DNA of 45,689 bases from Pseudomonas taiwanensis DSM 21245 (GTDB taxonomy: Bacteria > Pseudomonadota > Gammaproteobacteria > Pseudomonadales > Pseudomonadaceae): assembly GCF_000425785.1 (NCBI RefSeq), contig NZ_AUEC01000041.1, positions 1-45,689 of the forward strand, in the 5' to 3' direction. Shown piece after piece: positions 1 through 7,741 of the stretch. The position numbers and the translations under genes are program-made. The notes under the pieces were generated by a model. The model worked only from the letters and a program-made list of their open reading frames with translations. It ran no database searches and was not told the origin of the DNA. Each line of letters starts with the position of its first letter. The first letter of the stretch is position 1.

Positions 1-370
1 GGGTCAGGTGCAGCACCGGCCGCAGCACCATGCGCGCCCGCGGCAGGCCGAGCGGAACCGGCACCACGCCAATCAGGTTGATGCCCAGGCTGACCCATTG
101 CAGCGGATCGTTGCTGGGATTTCGTACCAGCTCGGCGATATCGAGCAGCGCATCCACCAGGGCGAAGGCGTTGGCCACAACCGGCACCGAGGCTTCGAGG
201 TGATAACGCACCGATTGCAGGTCGAGCAGACCGCAGCTGATGTCCTGCAGCCACTGGTCGACGGCGGCGGCAGCGGCACCGAGGTCTTCGCGCAGCAGGG
301 TTTCCAGCGGGGCGATGGCGATCTGGACCTCGCGCTCGGACAGCGCGGATCCGGGGGAACCTTGGGGCAT
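1..370 (-). CDS. N-terminal part of an Rhs-like polymorphic toxin protein (partial)
   Basis: The reading frame starts at ATG 370 (MPQGSPGSALSEREVQ...) and runs off the window's left edge, so only about 123 residues are visible. An SD-like GGAAGG lies 8 nt upstream of the ATG. The visible part is mostly helical: a stretch with WLQDISCGLLDL, then a hydrophobic segment, DPLQWVSLGINLIGVVPVP, followed by ARMVLRPVLHL. From memory this pattern matches the N-terminal region of large Pseudomonas Rhs-repeat proteins, which are often type VI secretion effectors with a variable C-terminal toxin. That identification is an inference; neither the Rhs repeats nor the toxin domain is inside the window. It could also be another large secreted or phage-like protein. 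Confidence 0.5.
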   Translation of the reverse strand, partial: MPQGSPGSALSEREVQIAIAPLETLLREDLGAAAAAVDQWLQDISCGLLDLQSVRYHLEASVPVVANAFALVDALLDIAELVRNPSNDPLQWVSLGINLIGVVPVPLGLPRARMVLRPVLHLT

Positions 371-387
371 TTGGCAGGCCTTCCTAG

Positions 388-404
388 CCGGGGGATTACC
401 CCGG
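388..404 (-). promoter_or_regulatory. Hairpin next to the SD of the Rhs-like gene
   Basis: CCGGGG and CCCCGG (388-393 and 399-404) form a 6-bp GC-only stem with a 5-nt loop in the minus-strand leader. It ends only 3 nt before the SD sequence (GGAAGG at 379-384). It could limit ribosome access. This is seen in the sequence; the function is inferred. The rest of 371-523 shows only a weak inverted repeat (GATCGG...CCGATC) after the exporter gene. Confidence 0.3.
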
Positions 405-523
405 GAAATCCGAGAAGGCCAAAGGGTATGAGTGGGGTTACCTGACTAGATGCCAGGCAAATTCGATCCGCACTGTAGGAAAAGTCGACGCGTGCAGATC
501 GGATCTTGTGCGCCGATCTTCCA

Positions 524-1105
524 TTAAATGACCAGATACCCCGCACTGGCCACCAGCAACGCCGCCAACCCTCGATTGAACACCCGCACTCGCCGTGGGT
601 TACCCAGATACCGTCGAATCACACTGCCGGCCCAGGCCCAGCCGGCCACCGACACGAAACAGATCGGCCCGTAGATCCAAGTGAACAACCACAGCAAGTG
701 CTGCTCGCCACCGGTGTAGGCACCGACCCCGGCCACCGCCGCCAGCCAGGCCTTCGGGTTGAGCCATTGCATGACTGCGCCATGCCAGGCAGTGGGGGCA
801 CTGTGGTGCAGTGCACTGTTCAGCTGACCGTCATCCAGGGCCAGCTTCCATGCCATGTACAGCAAGAATGCTACGCCCCCCCAATGCAACAGCACACCAA
901 CCATGGGCCAGCGCGCAAGGAGTTCGTGCACCCCGAGCCCGACCAGCAGCAACAGTGCACAGAACCCGAGCGTGGCGCCTGCCACGTGGCCCAGACTGGC
1001 CCGCAGACCATGGCGGGCACCGCTGCCCAGGGCAACGATGTTTACCGGGCCCGGTGAAATGGAAGCTGCCAGCGCAAAGGCGGCCATGGAAAGCGCGAGA
1101 GTCAT
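524..1105 (-). CDS. LysE/RhtB-family amino-acid exporter
   Basis: The 193-residue protein starts MTLALSMAAFALAASISPGP. The ISPGP motif about 17 residues in, followed by NIVALGSGARHGL, is the hallmark of the LysE/RhtB superfamily of small inner-membrane exporters for amino acids and related metabolites. About six hydrophobic segments are visible, and the WLNPKAW motif in the middle is also typical. I chose ATG 1105 over an upstream in-frame start at 1249 because GAGGA lies about 10 nt before it and the extra 48 residues are charged and unlike the family. The gene diverges from the TerC gene. The substrate cannot be read from the sequence. Confidence 0.85.
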   Translation of the reverse strand: MTLALSMAAFALAASISPGPVNIVALGSGARHGLRASLGHVAGATLGFCALLLLVGLGVHELLARWPMVGVLLHWGGVAFLLYMAWKLALDDGQLNSALHHSAPTAWHGAVMQWLNPKAWLAAVAGVGAYTGGEQHLLWLFTWIYGPICFVSVAGWAWAGSVIRRYLGNPRRVRVFNRGLAALLVASAGYLVI

Positions 1106-1232
1106 GGGTGCATTTCCTCGTGTGGAAGATGCCACGATCCTGGCCTGGTAGGTGGGCGATGTATTGAAGAAAAGTCCCTCACAGCGGCGGTTACAGCTTT
1201 TGTAATATTTTTGCGCTGTCGAAAGAACCCAC

Positions 1233-1250
1233 GGTGATTGTAGGATCACC
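1233..1250. promoter_or_regulatory. Inverted repeat GGTGAT-N6-ATCACC between divergent genes
   Basis: A perfect 6-bp inverted repeat, GGTGAT TGTAGG ATCACC, lies between the LysE-type gene (minus) and the TerC gene (plus), 26 bp upstream of the short leader ORF. It could be an operator or an RNA hairpin. No regulator gene is adjacent. The rest of 1106-1275 is relatively AT-rich around 1195-1215 (TTTTGTAATATTTTTG) and probably holds the promoters. Confidence 0.3.
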
Positions 1251-1275
1251 TTCCTATTTCTTGATCAAGGTACGT

Positions 1276-1365
1276 ATGAGCACCTTCGCGGAGCCCCCCA
1301 GTCTCCGGCCTTCCTGGCCATCCTTCCCCCGTCCTTGTGACGCTTTCCCCGTGAGTACCCGCTAA
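1276..1365 (+). CDS. Short leader ORF (29 aa) coupled to the TerC gene
   Basis: ATG at 1276 is preceded by AAGG 6 nt upstream and opens a 29-codon frame (MSTFAEPPSLRPSW...STR). Its stop TAA overlaps the ATG of the TerC gene as TAATG (1363-1367). The TerC ATG itself has no convincing SD, so translation may depend on ribosomes finishing this leader. The peptide is proline- and serine-rich, with no recognisable domain. It could be a true leader peptide or a chance open frame in GC-rich DNA; the overlapping stop/start and the SD favour the former. Confidence 0.4.
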   Translation: MSTFAEPPSLRPSWPSFPRPCDAFPVSTR

Positions 1366-2936
1366 TGGAATGGCTAGCCGACCCCACGGCCTGGCTGGGC
1401 CTGCTGACGCTTATCGTCCTCGAGCTGGTGCTGGGTATCGACAACCTGGTGTTCATCGCCATTCTGGCCGACAAGCTGCCACCCCATCAGCGCGATCGCG
1501 CGCGGGTGATTGGCCTGAGCCTGGCCTTGATCATGCGCCTGGGCCTGTTGGCCAGTATCTCGTGGATGGTCACTCTCACCGCGCCGCTGTTCGAGGTATT
1601 CGGCAAGAGCTTCTCCGGCCGTGACCTGATCATGCTGTTCGGTGGTGTGTTCCTGCTGTTCAAGGCCACCATGGAGCTGCACGAACGGCTGGAAGGGCAC
1701 GTGGCCCAGAGCAGCGGGGTGGCACGCCATGCCGCGTTCTGGCCTATCGTGGCGCAGATCGTGGTGCTTGATGCGGTGTTCTCGCTGGACGCCGTGATCA
1801 CCGCCGTGGGTATGGTCGAACACCTGTCGGTGATGATGATCGCGGTGATCTTCTCGATCGGCATCATGATCGTGGCCAGCAAGCCGTTGACCCGCTTCGT
1901 CAACGCCCACCCCACGGTGATCATGCTGTGCCTGGGCTTTTTGATGATGATCGGCTTCAGCCTGACCGCCGAAGGCCTGGGCTTCCATATCCCCAAAGGC
2001 TACCTGTACGCGGCCATTGGCTTCTCGCTGCTGATCGAGCTGTTCAACCAGTTGGCCCGGGCCCGTCGCAAGCGCAGCCTGCAACAGCACCGACCGCTGC
2101 GTGACCGCACCGCCCATGCCGTGCTGCGCCTGTTGGGCGGGCGACGGGTGGAAGCTGACGAGGTGGGCGAAGAAATTGCCGACCTGGTCGAAGGTGGCGA
2201 GGAGCAAGTGCTGTTCGACCGTCGCGAGCGGGTCATGATCAGTGGTGTGCTGAACCTGGCCGAACGGCCGATTCGCACAGTGATGACGGTGCGTACCCAA
2301 GTTGATGCCATCGACCTGGCGCAACCGGCCCAAGCCATTACCCAGGCGCTGGCCCATTCTCCGTATTCGCGTCTGCCGTTGATTCGCGATGGCCGGATCG
2401 ACGAGCCGCTGGGCTTCGTGCACAAGAAGGAACTGCTCAAGGAGCTGTTGTCAGGCAGCCAGTTCGACCTCGAACGCATGGCACGGGCGCCGCTGAACCT
2501 GCTGGAGAGTTTCAGCATCCTTAACGCGTTGGAGCAGATGCGCAGCCAGTCGACCCACATCGCGTTCGTGGTCAACGAGTTCGGTGATTTCACCGGTCTG
2601 CTGACTATGACCGACATCCTCGAGTCGATTGCAGGCGAGCTGCCCGATGCCAGCGAAGTCGAGGGCCCAGGCGTAGTCGAAGACAGCGATGGTTTCGTGG
2701 TCAACGGCGCCCTGAACCTGAGCCAGGTGCAGGCGCGAACCGGCTTCAGCGCCCGTGCCACCGAGGACTACCAGACCCTCGCGGGCCTGGTCATGAGCTT
2801 GCTGGACCGCTTGCCGGTGGTCGGTGACCGTCTGGCCTGGAATGGCTGGGTCATGACGGTGGTGGCGGTGGAGGAGCGCCGGGTGCGCCAGGTGCGCCTT
2901 AAACCGGACGACGACGTTGGCGTAGCAGGTGCTTGA
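1365..2936 (+). CDS. TerC-family membrane protein with CBS pair and CorC/HlyC domain (YoaE-like)
   Basis: The 523-residue protein opens MEWLADPTAWLGLLTLIVLE and is collinear with E. coli YoaE (about 518 aa). Residues 1-235 are the TerC integral membrane part with about seven hydrophobic segments and conserved acidic residues in LGIDNLVF (D26) and VLDAVFSLDAVI (D136, D142). Residues about 305-430 are a CBS pair facing the cytosol and 440-515 a CorC/HlyC (transporter-associated) domain. TerC relatives are linked to export of metal ions such as manganese; the ion here is not known. The start matches the family but lacks an obvious SD (see the leader ORF). Its 3' end overlaps the convergent RarD gene by 38 bp. 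Confidence 0.88.
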   Translation: MEWLADPTAWLGLLTLIVLELVLGIDNLVFIAILADKLPPHQRDRARVIGLSLALIMRLGLLASISWMVTLTAPLFEVFGKSFSGRDLIMLFGGVFLLFKATMELHERLEGHVAQSSGVARHAAFWPIVAQIVVLDAVFSLDAVITAVGMVEHLSVMMIAVIFSIGIMIVASKPLTRFVNAHPTVIMLCLGFLMMIGFSLTAEGLGFHIPKGYLYAAIGFSLLIELFNQLARARRKRSLQQHRPLRDRTAHAVLRLLGGRRVEADEVGEEIADLVEGGEEQVLFDRRERVMISGVLNLAERPIRTVMTVRTQVDAIDLAQPAQAITQALAHSPYSRLPLIRDGRIDEPLGFVHKKELLKELLSGSQFDLERMARAPLNLLESFSILNALEQMRSQSTHIAFVVNEFGDFTGLLTMTDILESIAGELPDASEVEGPGVVEDSDGFVVNGALNLSQVQARTGFSARATEDYQTLAGLVMSLLDRLPVVGDRLAWNGWVMTVVAVEERRVRQVRLKPDDDVGVAGA

Positions 2937-3786
2937 TTCCTTCGAGCACCAGCACCAACACCGCGGCCCAGATCGGCAGGTAGGTCAGCCACTGGTCTGG
3001 GCCGATGGTCTCGCCCAGCAGCAACGCTACACCTACCAGCAAAACGGGTTCCACATAGCTGAGCAGGCCAAACAGGCTGAACGGAAGCAGCCGGCTGGCA
3101 AGCACGTAGGCGATCAGGGCGCAGGCACTGATCGCTCCCAATAACGGAATCAGACCGTATAGGGCAGGGTGCTGCAGCAGGTCGTTGGCGCTCAGGGGGC
3201 CTTGGGTCACAAAATACACGGCCCACGGCAGCAGCAGGCACATGTCGCACCAAAGCCCGCCCAGGTGGTCGGTGCGACAGCGGCGACGCAGCACGAAGTA
3301 GATCGGGTAACCGAGGGTCACCAGCAAGGTTTCCCAGGCGAAGCTGCCGTTCTGGTACAACTCGTGCCCCACGCCCAGCGCGGCGCAGGCCACTGCCACT
3401 TTCTGCAGGCGGGACAGCCGTTCGCCGTACACCATGCGCCCGGTCACCACCATCGCCAGGGGCAGCAGGAAGTACCCCATCGACACTTCCAGGCTACGCC
3501 CGTGCAGAGGAGCCCAGAGAAACAGCCACAACTGCACGCCCATCAACCAGGACGTGCCAACCATGCCCAGCAACAGCAGCGGATTCTGCCGCACTCGGCC
3601 AAGCAGCCCGCCGACCAGCTTGATGTCCTTGGTCAGCAGCATGAACAGGGTAAGGCAGGGAAGGGTCAACAGCGTGCGCCAGCCGAAGATTTCTTCGCCG
3701 TCGAGCGGTGAGAGCAAAGAGGTATAGAAGTACATCACAGCGAACAGACAGGACGCCATGACCGACGAGAGAATGCCTTTTGACAC
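2899..3786 (-). CDS. rarD: RarD/EamA-family permease
   Basis: A 295-residue membrane protein with about ten hydrophobic segments (e.g. LLLLGMVGTSWLMGVQLWLF, GLIPLLGAISACALIAYVLA). The pattern MSKGILSSVMASCLFAVMYFY at the N-terminus and SLEVSMGYFLLPLAMV in the middle is that of RarD proteins of the drug/metabolite transporter superfamily; E. coli RarD is of similar length. Substrates of the family are poorly known. The start is GTG (3786), with GAGG 5 nt before it. The last 38 bp are antisense to the end of the TerC gene, so the two convergent transcripts share their 3' ends. Confidence 0.8.
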   Translation of the reverse strand: MSKGILSSVMASCLFAVMYFYTSLLSPLDGEEIFGWRTLLTLPCLTLFMLLTKDIKLVGGLLGRVRQNPLLLLGMVGTSWLMGVQLWLFLWAPLHGRSLEVSMGYFLLPLAMVVTGRMVYGERLSRLQKVAVACAALGVGHELYQNGSFAWETLLVTLGYPIYFVLRRRCRTDHLGGLWCDMCLLLPWAVYFVTQGPLSANDLLQHPALYGLIPLLGAISACALIAYVLASRLLPFSLFGLLSYVEPVLLVGVALLLGETIGPDQWLTYLPIWAAVLVLVLEGIKHLLRQRRRPV

Positions 3787-3821
3787 GAATGCCTCGAAAT
3801 AGGGGGAGTTAAGCCGCTGGA

Positions 3822-5408
3822 TCAGCCGCGCATGATCTCAGGGGGCGCGCCCTGCGGCAACTGCGTGATGCCTGGGCGGGCCGCCAGTGCCTGGAGAAAC
3901 TGCGCCGCCGGCATGGGCTTGGCGAACAGGTAGCCCTGCTGGAAATCCACCTGGTGGTGTGCCAGGTAGTCCCGTTGGGCAGTGGTTTCCACACCCTCGG
4001 CGACGATGCCCAGGCCCAGCTTGCCCGACAGTTCGATAATGCTGTCGAGGATATGCTGGGACAGGGCATCGCCACCGATCATGGCAACGAAACTCTGATC
4101 GATCTTCAGGTAGTCGACCTGGAACTGCCGCAGGTAGTTGAGGCTCGATTGGCCGGTACCGAAGTCGTCCAGGGCGATCATCACCCCCATTTCATGAAGT
4201 TTCTCGAACAACTCCAGGGTGACGGGTGTGGGCTCGATCAGTTTGCGCTCGGTCAATTCCAGAGTCAGGATCACTCGGCCGGGCGGGAAGTGCTGGAGGA
4301 AAGTTCGACAGTCGTCGAGCAAGCCGAGGTCGCGGCAATGGTCGGCGGTAATGTTGATGCCGATGTGGAATCCGTCTTCGATCAGCGAGCAGTAGGGTGC
4401 CAGGGTCTGTGCCGTGTGCACCATCAGGGCGCGGGTCATGGCGACGATCTGGCCGCTGTGTTCGGCATATGGAATGAACAGGTCGGGGCGCACCAGTCCT
4501 TCGCGAGGATGGTTCCAGCGCATCAGCACCTCGGCCCCCGCCCAGCGATAGTCACCCTTGCGCACCACCGGCTGGAAGTACGGCAGGAACTCGTCGGCCT
4601 CCAGGGCGCGCCTTAGTTCATTGCGCGGCGACGAGGCACGGCGGATCTGCCAATGACATGCAACCCCGGCCACCGCGCCGATGAACAGCAACAGGCTGAG
4701 CAGCGCCGGGTAATGACTGCGCAGCACCGCGCCTTGCTTGCCTGCCTCATAACCGCCGTGGATGCTGAAGGGATAACGGGTGGAGCTTCGTTCGACACTG
4801 GCGATGGGCGCAACGGGGGGCATGCCCTGGCGTACCACGCCGTCCTTGCCCATCCATTTATCGCCGACACGGATCTGCAATACTTCATCTGGGCCGATCA
4901 GGCGCAGCGCCGTAAGCAGGTGTTCACCATCGACCGTGGTGATGGCGCCCCGGTCACCTTCGCTGGCACGGTACACCAGCAATGGATGACCGGGAGTCAC
5001 CGAATTGCCGTCCATCAGCCACAGTTTACCCTCGGTGTAATCGCGGGCATCGACTGGCTCGTCGAACTCGCCGAACAATGAGGTGCAGTACAGGCTGTTG
5101 TGCTGGAACAGGTTGGTCGAGCGCACGAACGCGTTGCGGGTTACCTGGCCGCGCAGGTTGAGCTTGATCTGCTCGCATGGGCTGCCGGCCAGTGGCAGCA
5201 AGGCCTGGGCGGCTCCAGAGAGGTTGTCGAGAATGCGCTCGACATGGGTCACCACCTGACTCGTGGTGGCCAGGCTGTTGGCGCGCAGCTCGCGTTGGGT
5301 TTGCCAGTCGATGACCACCAGCCCGCACGCCAGTGGCAATACGCCAATGAGCCAGGGGAGCAGTGCTCGCCAACTCCAGCGGGCGGGGCGTTTAACCGTG
5401 AGGGGCAT
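3822..5408 (-). CDS. CSS-motif EAL-domain c-di-GMP phosphodiesterase
   Basis: A 528-residue protein. Residues 14-34 form a membrane segment; 35-232 are a periplasmic sensor of the CSS type with C78 and a second cysteine in YCTS (C108); 233-252 form a second membrane segment; 265-510 are an EAL domain. EAL features seen: EVLMRW (E293, in place of EAL), DDFGTG (414-419), KID (435-437), EGVET (471-475) and QGYLFAKP. These indicate an active phosphodiesterase degrading cyclic di-GMP. In E. coli homologues such as PdeC a disulfide between CSS-domain cysteines controls activity (established for the family). Here the motif is CTS rather than CSS. A protein with only the CSS domain is encoded at 6806-7621, on the other side of hpd. 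Confidence 0.88.
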   Translation of the reverse strand: MPLTVKRPARWSWRALLPWLIGVLPLACGLVVIDWQTQRELRANSLATTSQVVTHVERILDNLSGAAQALLPLAGSPCEQIKLNLRGQVTRNAFVRSTNLFQHNSLYCTSLFGEFDEPVDARDYTEGKLWLMDGNSVTPGHPLLVYRASEGDRGAITTVDGEHLLTALRLIGPDEVLQIRVGDKWMGKDGVVRQGMPPVAPIASVERSSTRYPFSIHGGYEAGKQGAVLRSHYPALLSLLLFIGAVAGVACHWQIRRASSPRNELRRALEADEFLPYFQPVVRKGDYRWAGAEVLMRWNHPREGLVRPDLFIPYAEHSGQIVAMTRALMVHTAQTLAPYCSLIEDGFHIGINITADHCRDLGLLDDCRTFLQHFPPGRVILTLELTERKLIEPTPVTLELFEKLHEMGVMIALDDFGTGQSSLNYLRQFQVDYLKIDQSFVAMIGGDALSQHILDSIIELSGKLGLGIVAEGVETTAQRDYLAHHQVDFQQGYLFAKPMPAAQFLQALAARPGITQLPQGAPPEIMRG

Positions 5409-5499
5409 GCTGACCTAATCTTGTAAAGGAAGACCTGCACAGGATAGCCGCTCGTCGGCGTGCAGCGCGAACTAAAGCGCGACAAAGGTATTTACGCAA

Positions 5500-5516
5500 T
5501 GTAGAATCGGTTTACG
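5500..5516 (+). promoter_or_regulatory. TyrR/PhhR-like box upstream of hpd
   Basis: TGTAGA-N5-TTTACG resembles the TyrR-type box TGTAAA-N6-TTTACA (two mismatches and a spacer one base short). PhhR, the TyrR homologue of Pseudomonas, controls aromatic amino-acid catabolism, so a site in front of hpd makes sense, but the match is imperfect. The whole 5409-5709 gap (301 bp) holds the EAL gene's promoter, this box and an unusually long hpd leader. I see no further gene there; a 34-codon frame at 5575-5679 has no good SD. Confidence 0.3.
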
Positions 5517-5709
5517 AATACAACAATAAGGTCCTTCGCCTACGGAGGATCCAGCCCGCCGAGAATGGGTCCATATGACATACCATGGGTTCAAGCTGAT
5601 CATTGGTGACTTCCTCGCCCGCAGCGTGCGGGGTATCCCGTGCTCCCCACCATCTACGTTCCGCATCACAGGCAATTGATCATTTTTCGCTGCAGATGAG
5701 GACACGAAC

Positions 5710-6786
5710 ATGGCTGATATCTTCGACAATCCAATGGGCCTGATGGGCTTCGAGTTCATCGAGCTGGCGTCGCCGACGCCGGGGGTGCTGGAGCCGGTAT
5801 TCCAGATGCTCGGTTTCACCAAGGTGGCGACCCACCGCTCCAAGGATGTGCACCTGTACCGTCAGGGTGGCATCAACCTGATTTTGAACAACGAACCGAA
5901 AAGCATCGCATCGTACTTCGCAGCCGAGCATGGCCCGTCGGTGTGCGGCATGGCATTTCGTGTTCGCAATTCCCATGAAGCCTACGCCCGCGCCCTGGAG
6001 CTGGGCGCTCAGCCGGTCGAAATCGAGACCGGACCGATGGAGCTGCGCCTGCCGGCAATCAAAGGCATCGGGGGGGCACCGCTGTACCTGATCGACCGTT
6101 TCGAGGAAGGCAGTTCGATCTACGATATTGACTTCAATTTCATCGACGGCGTGGATCGCAACCCCGTCGGTGCTGGCCTGAAGATCATCGACCACCTGAC
6201 CCACAACGTCTATCGCGGGCGTATGGCTTACTGGGCCGGCTTCTACGAGAAGCTGTTCAACTTCCGCGAGATTCGCTACTTCGACATCAAGGGCGAATAC
6301 ACAGGTCTGACCTCGCGCGCCATGACCGCGCCCGATGGCATGATCCGTATCCCGCTCAATGAAGAGTCGTCCAAAGGTGCAGGGCAGATCGAAGAGTTCC
6401 TGATGCAGTTCAACGGCGAGGGTATCCAGCATGTGGCCTTCCTCACGGACGACCTGCTAAAGACCTGGGACGCCCTCAAGGGCTTCGGCATGCGCTTCAT
6501 GACCGCACCGCCGCAGACCTACTACGAGATGCTCGAAGAGCGGCTGCCAGGCCACGGTGAGCCCGTGGCCGAGCTACAGGCTCGCGGCATTTTGCTCGAC
6601 GGCGCGTCCGAAGCGGGCGACAAGCGCCTGTTGCTGCAGATTTTCTCGGAGACCCTGCTGGGGCCAGTATTCTTCGAGTTCATCCAGCGCAAAGGTGATG
6701 ACGGCTTTGGTGAAGGCAACTTCAAGGCCCTGTTCGAATCCATCGAACGCGACCAGGTGCGCCGCGGTGTCCTGAACGTCGATTGA
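5710..6786 (+). CDS. hpd: 4-hydroxyphenylpyruvate dioxygenase
   Basis: This Fe(II) enzyme turns 4-hydroxyphenylpyruvate into homogentisate, the second step of tyrosine catabolism, in the cytosol. The 358 residues match the length of Pseudomonas HPPD. The iron ligands are visible: H162 (DHLTHNV), H241 (IQHVAFL) and E323 (FFEFIQRKG), one residue offset from the numbering of the P. fluorescens enzyme. The C-terminal domain carries SRAMTAPDG. The start ATG 5710 has GAGGA 8 nt upstream. The gene stands alone: the homogentisate pathway genes are not in the window. It converges on the CSS-only gene with 19 bp between stops and is followed by a long hairpin. Confidence 0.97.
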   Translation: MADIFDNPMGLMGFEFIELASPTPGVLEPVFQMLGFTKVATHRSKDVHLYRQGGINLILNNEPKSIASYFAAEHGPSVCGMAFRVRNSHEAYARALELGAQPVEIETGPMELRLPAIKGIGGAPLYLIDRFEEGSSIYDIDFNFIDGVDRNPVGAGLKIIDHLTHNVYRGRMAYWAGFYEKLFNFREIRYFDIKGEYTGLTSRAMTAPDGMIRIPLNEESSKGAGQIEEFLMQFNGEGIQHVAFLTDDLLKTWDALKGFGMRFMTAPPQTYYEMLEERLPGHGEPVAELQARGILLDGASEAGDKRLLLQIFSETLLGPVFFEFIQRKGDDGFGEGNFKALFESIERDQVRRGVLNVD

Positions 6787-6794
6787 CGACACAG

Positions 6795-6830
6795 GGGTGC
6801 TGCCGTCATGACCTGATGGCGGTGGCACCC
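6795..6830 (+). terminator. Strong hairpin after hpd, no U tract
   Basis: GGGTGCTGCCGTCA pairs with TGATGGCGGTGGCACCC in a stem of about 14 pairs including G-T pairs, with a loop of about 8 nt. It begins 9 bp after the hpd stop and covers the last codons of the convergent CSS-only gene. No T-run follows on either strand, so it may protect the 3' end or act with Rho rather than work as a simple intrinsic terminator. Confidence 0.4.
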
Positions 6831-7621
6831 AACGCCTTGCGACGCACCCTTACCATCCCCCAGTAGACGATCGAGCCTGTCAGTATCCCGACCAGGGCGA
6901 TTGACGGCATCGTCTGCAACAACGACTGGCGGGCTTCTCGAGCGGTAAACCCTGTTTCATAGCCGCCTTTGACGGTATAGCCGTACTTCTCGGAGTGAGC
7001 CGTTTCAAAGAACTCCGATTGGGAAGGCCGATCAGCGTCGCGGCTGTCGCCATGACTCCAGATATAGTCCTCGCCAAATTCAAGGAGCAGCGTCAGGCCA
7101 TCCTGGAAGCCGCGCAGCTCGTTACGGAGTTCCATGCCATAGGCTGATGCGTAGACACGCAGGTTGTCCTGCCTCAGCTGATACACGACCAACACTGCGT
7201 TGGGCGCAGTGGGCGGGTCGAAGACGAGCATTGCAGGGTGGTCTTGGTCGATGAACAGGCTGTCGTACAACAGCGCGTCATCCATCGACGAGCAATAGCC
7301 CTTGCCCTCCTGCGCCAGCACCAGCGATTGAAGGCGTTGCCCTCCCTGCAGCAGGCCCACCAGCTTCTCTTGGGCTTGCGAACAGGGTTTGCCAGCCAAA
7401 GGCAAAACCAGTTCTGCCGACGCGTGCAACCGATCCAATGCGCCATCGATCGCGTAGACGGCTTCCTGAACGGAAACTCGCGCGTTTTCTTCGAGCTTGC
7501 GCTCCAGTTGGTAGAACATCACCACCAGCCCACTGGCAACCGGCATCAGGCTGGTGGTCAAGGCCAGCATCGGTGCCAGCATGATGCGGCCGATCTGTGT
7601 GAGTTTCGCCATAGCCTGCAT
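6806..7621 (-). CDS. Stand-alone CSS-motif sensor protein lacking an EAL domain
   Basis: A 271-residue protein from ATG 7621 (GAGGGGGAA directly before it; an ATG at 7612 is the alternative). Residues 10-38 are a membrane segment, 40-235 a periplasmic domain with C80 (GKPCSQAQ) and a complete CSS motif at 110-112 (GYCSSMDD), then a second membrane segment (about 240-258) and a short basic tail RVRRKALGATAIRS. This layout is the sensor half of CSS-EAL phosphodiesterases such as the one at 3822-5408, sharing YEAG/YETG and LPLAG patterns, but the protein ends right after the second membrane segment where the EAL domain would begin. It may be a paralogue that lost its enzyme domain, or a partner subunit. 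Confidence 0.75.
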   Translation of the reverse strand: MQAMAKLTQIGRIMLAPMLALTTSLMPVASGLVVMFYQLERKLEENARVSVQEAVYAIDGALDRLHASAELVLPLAGKPCSQAQEKLVGLLQGGQRLQSLVLAQEGKGYCSSMDDALLYDSLFIDQDHPAMLVFDPPTAPNAVLVVYQLRQDNLRVYASAYGMELRNELRGFQDGLTLLLEFGEDYIWSHGDSRDADRPSQSEFFETAHSEKYGYTVKGGYETGFTAREARQSLLQTMPSIALVGILTGSIVYWGMVRVRRKALGATAIRS

Positions 7622-7741
7622 TTCCCCCTCGTAGGTCTGCCGCATGAGCAAACGAAGGGTGAGCCTAAGTAAGCTGTGTTACTCAGGCTGTAATCCGCAG
7701 GCGATGCGTAGGTAGGGATCAGGGGGAAATCGCTGTAAGGT

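Noticed and set aside
1106..1364. yybP-ykoY manganese riboswitch upstream of the TerC gene
   Set aside because: TerC genes often have one, so I looked, but the conserved loops of the motif are not recognisable; only a short inverted repeat and a leader ORF are seen.
5575..5679. A 34-codon frame upstream of hpd
   Set aside because: No SD at proper distance and no recognisable peptide; likely chance.
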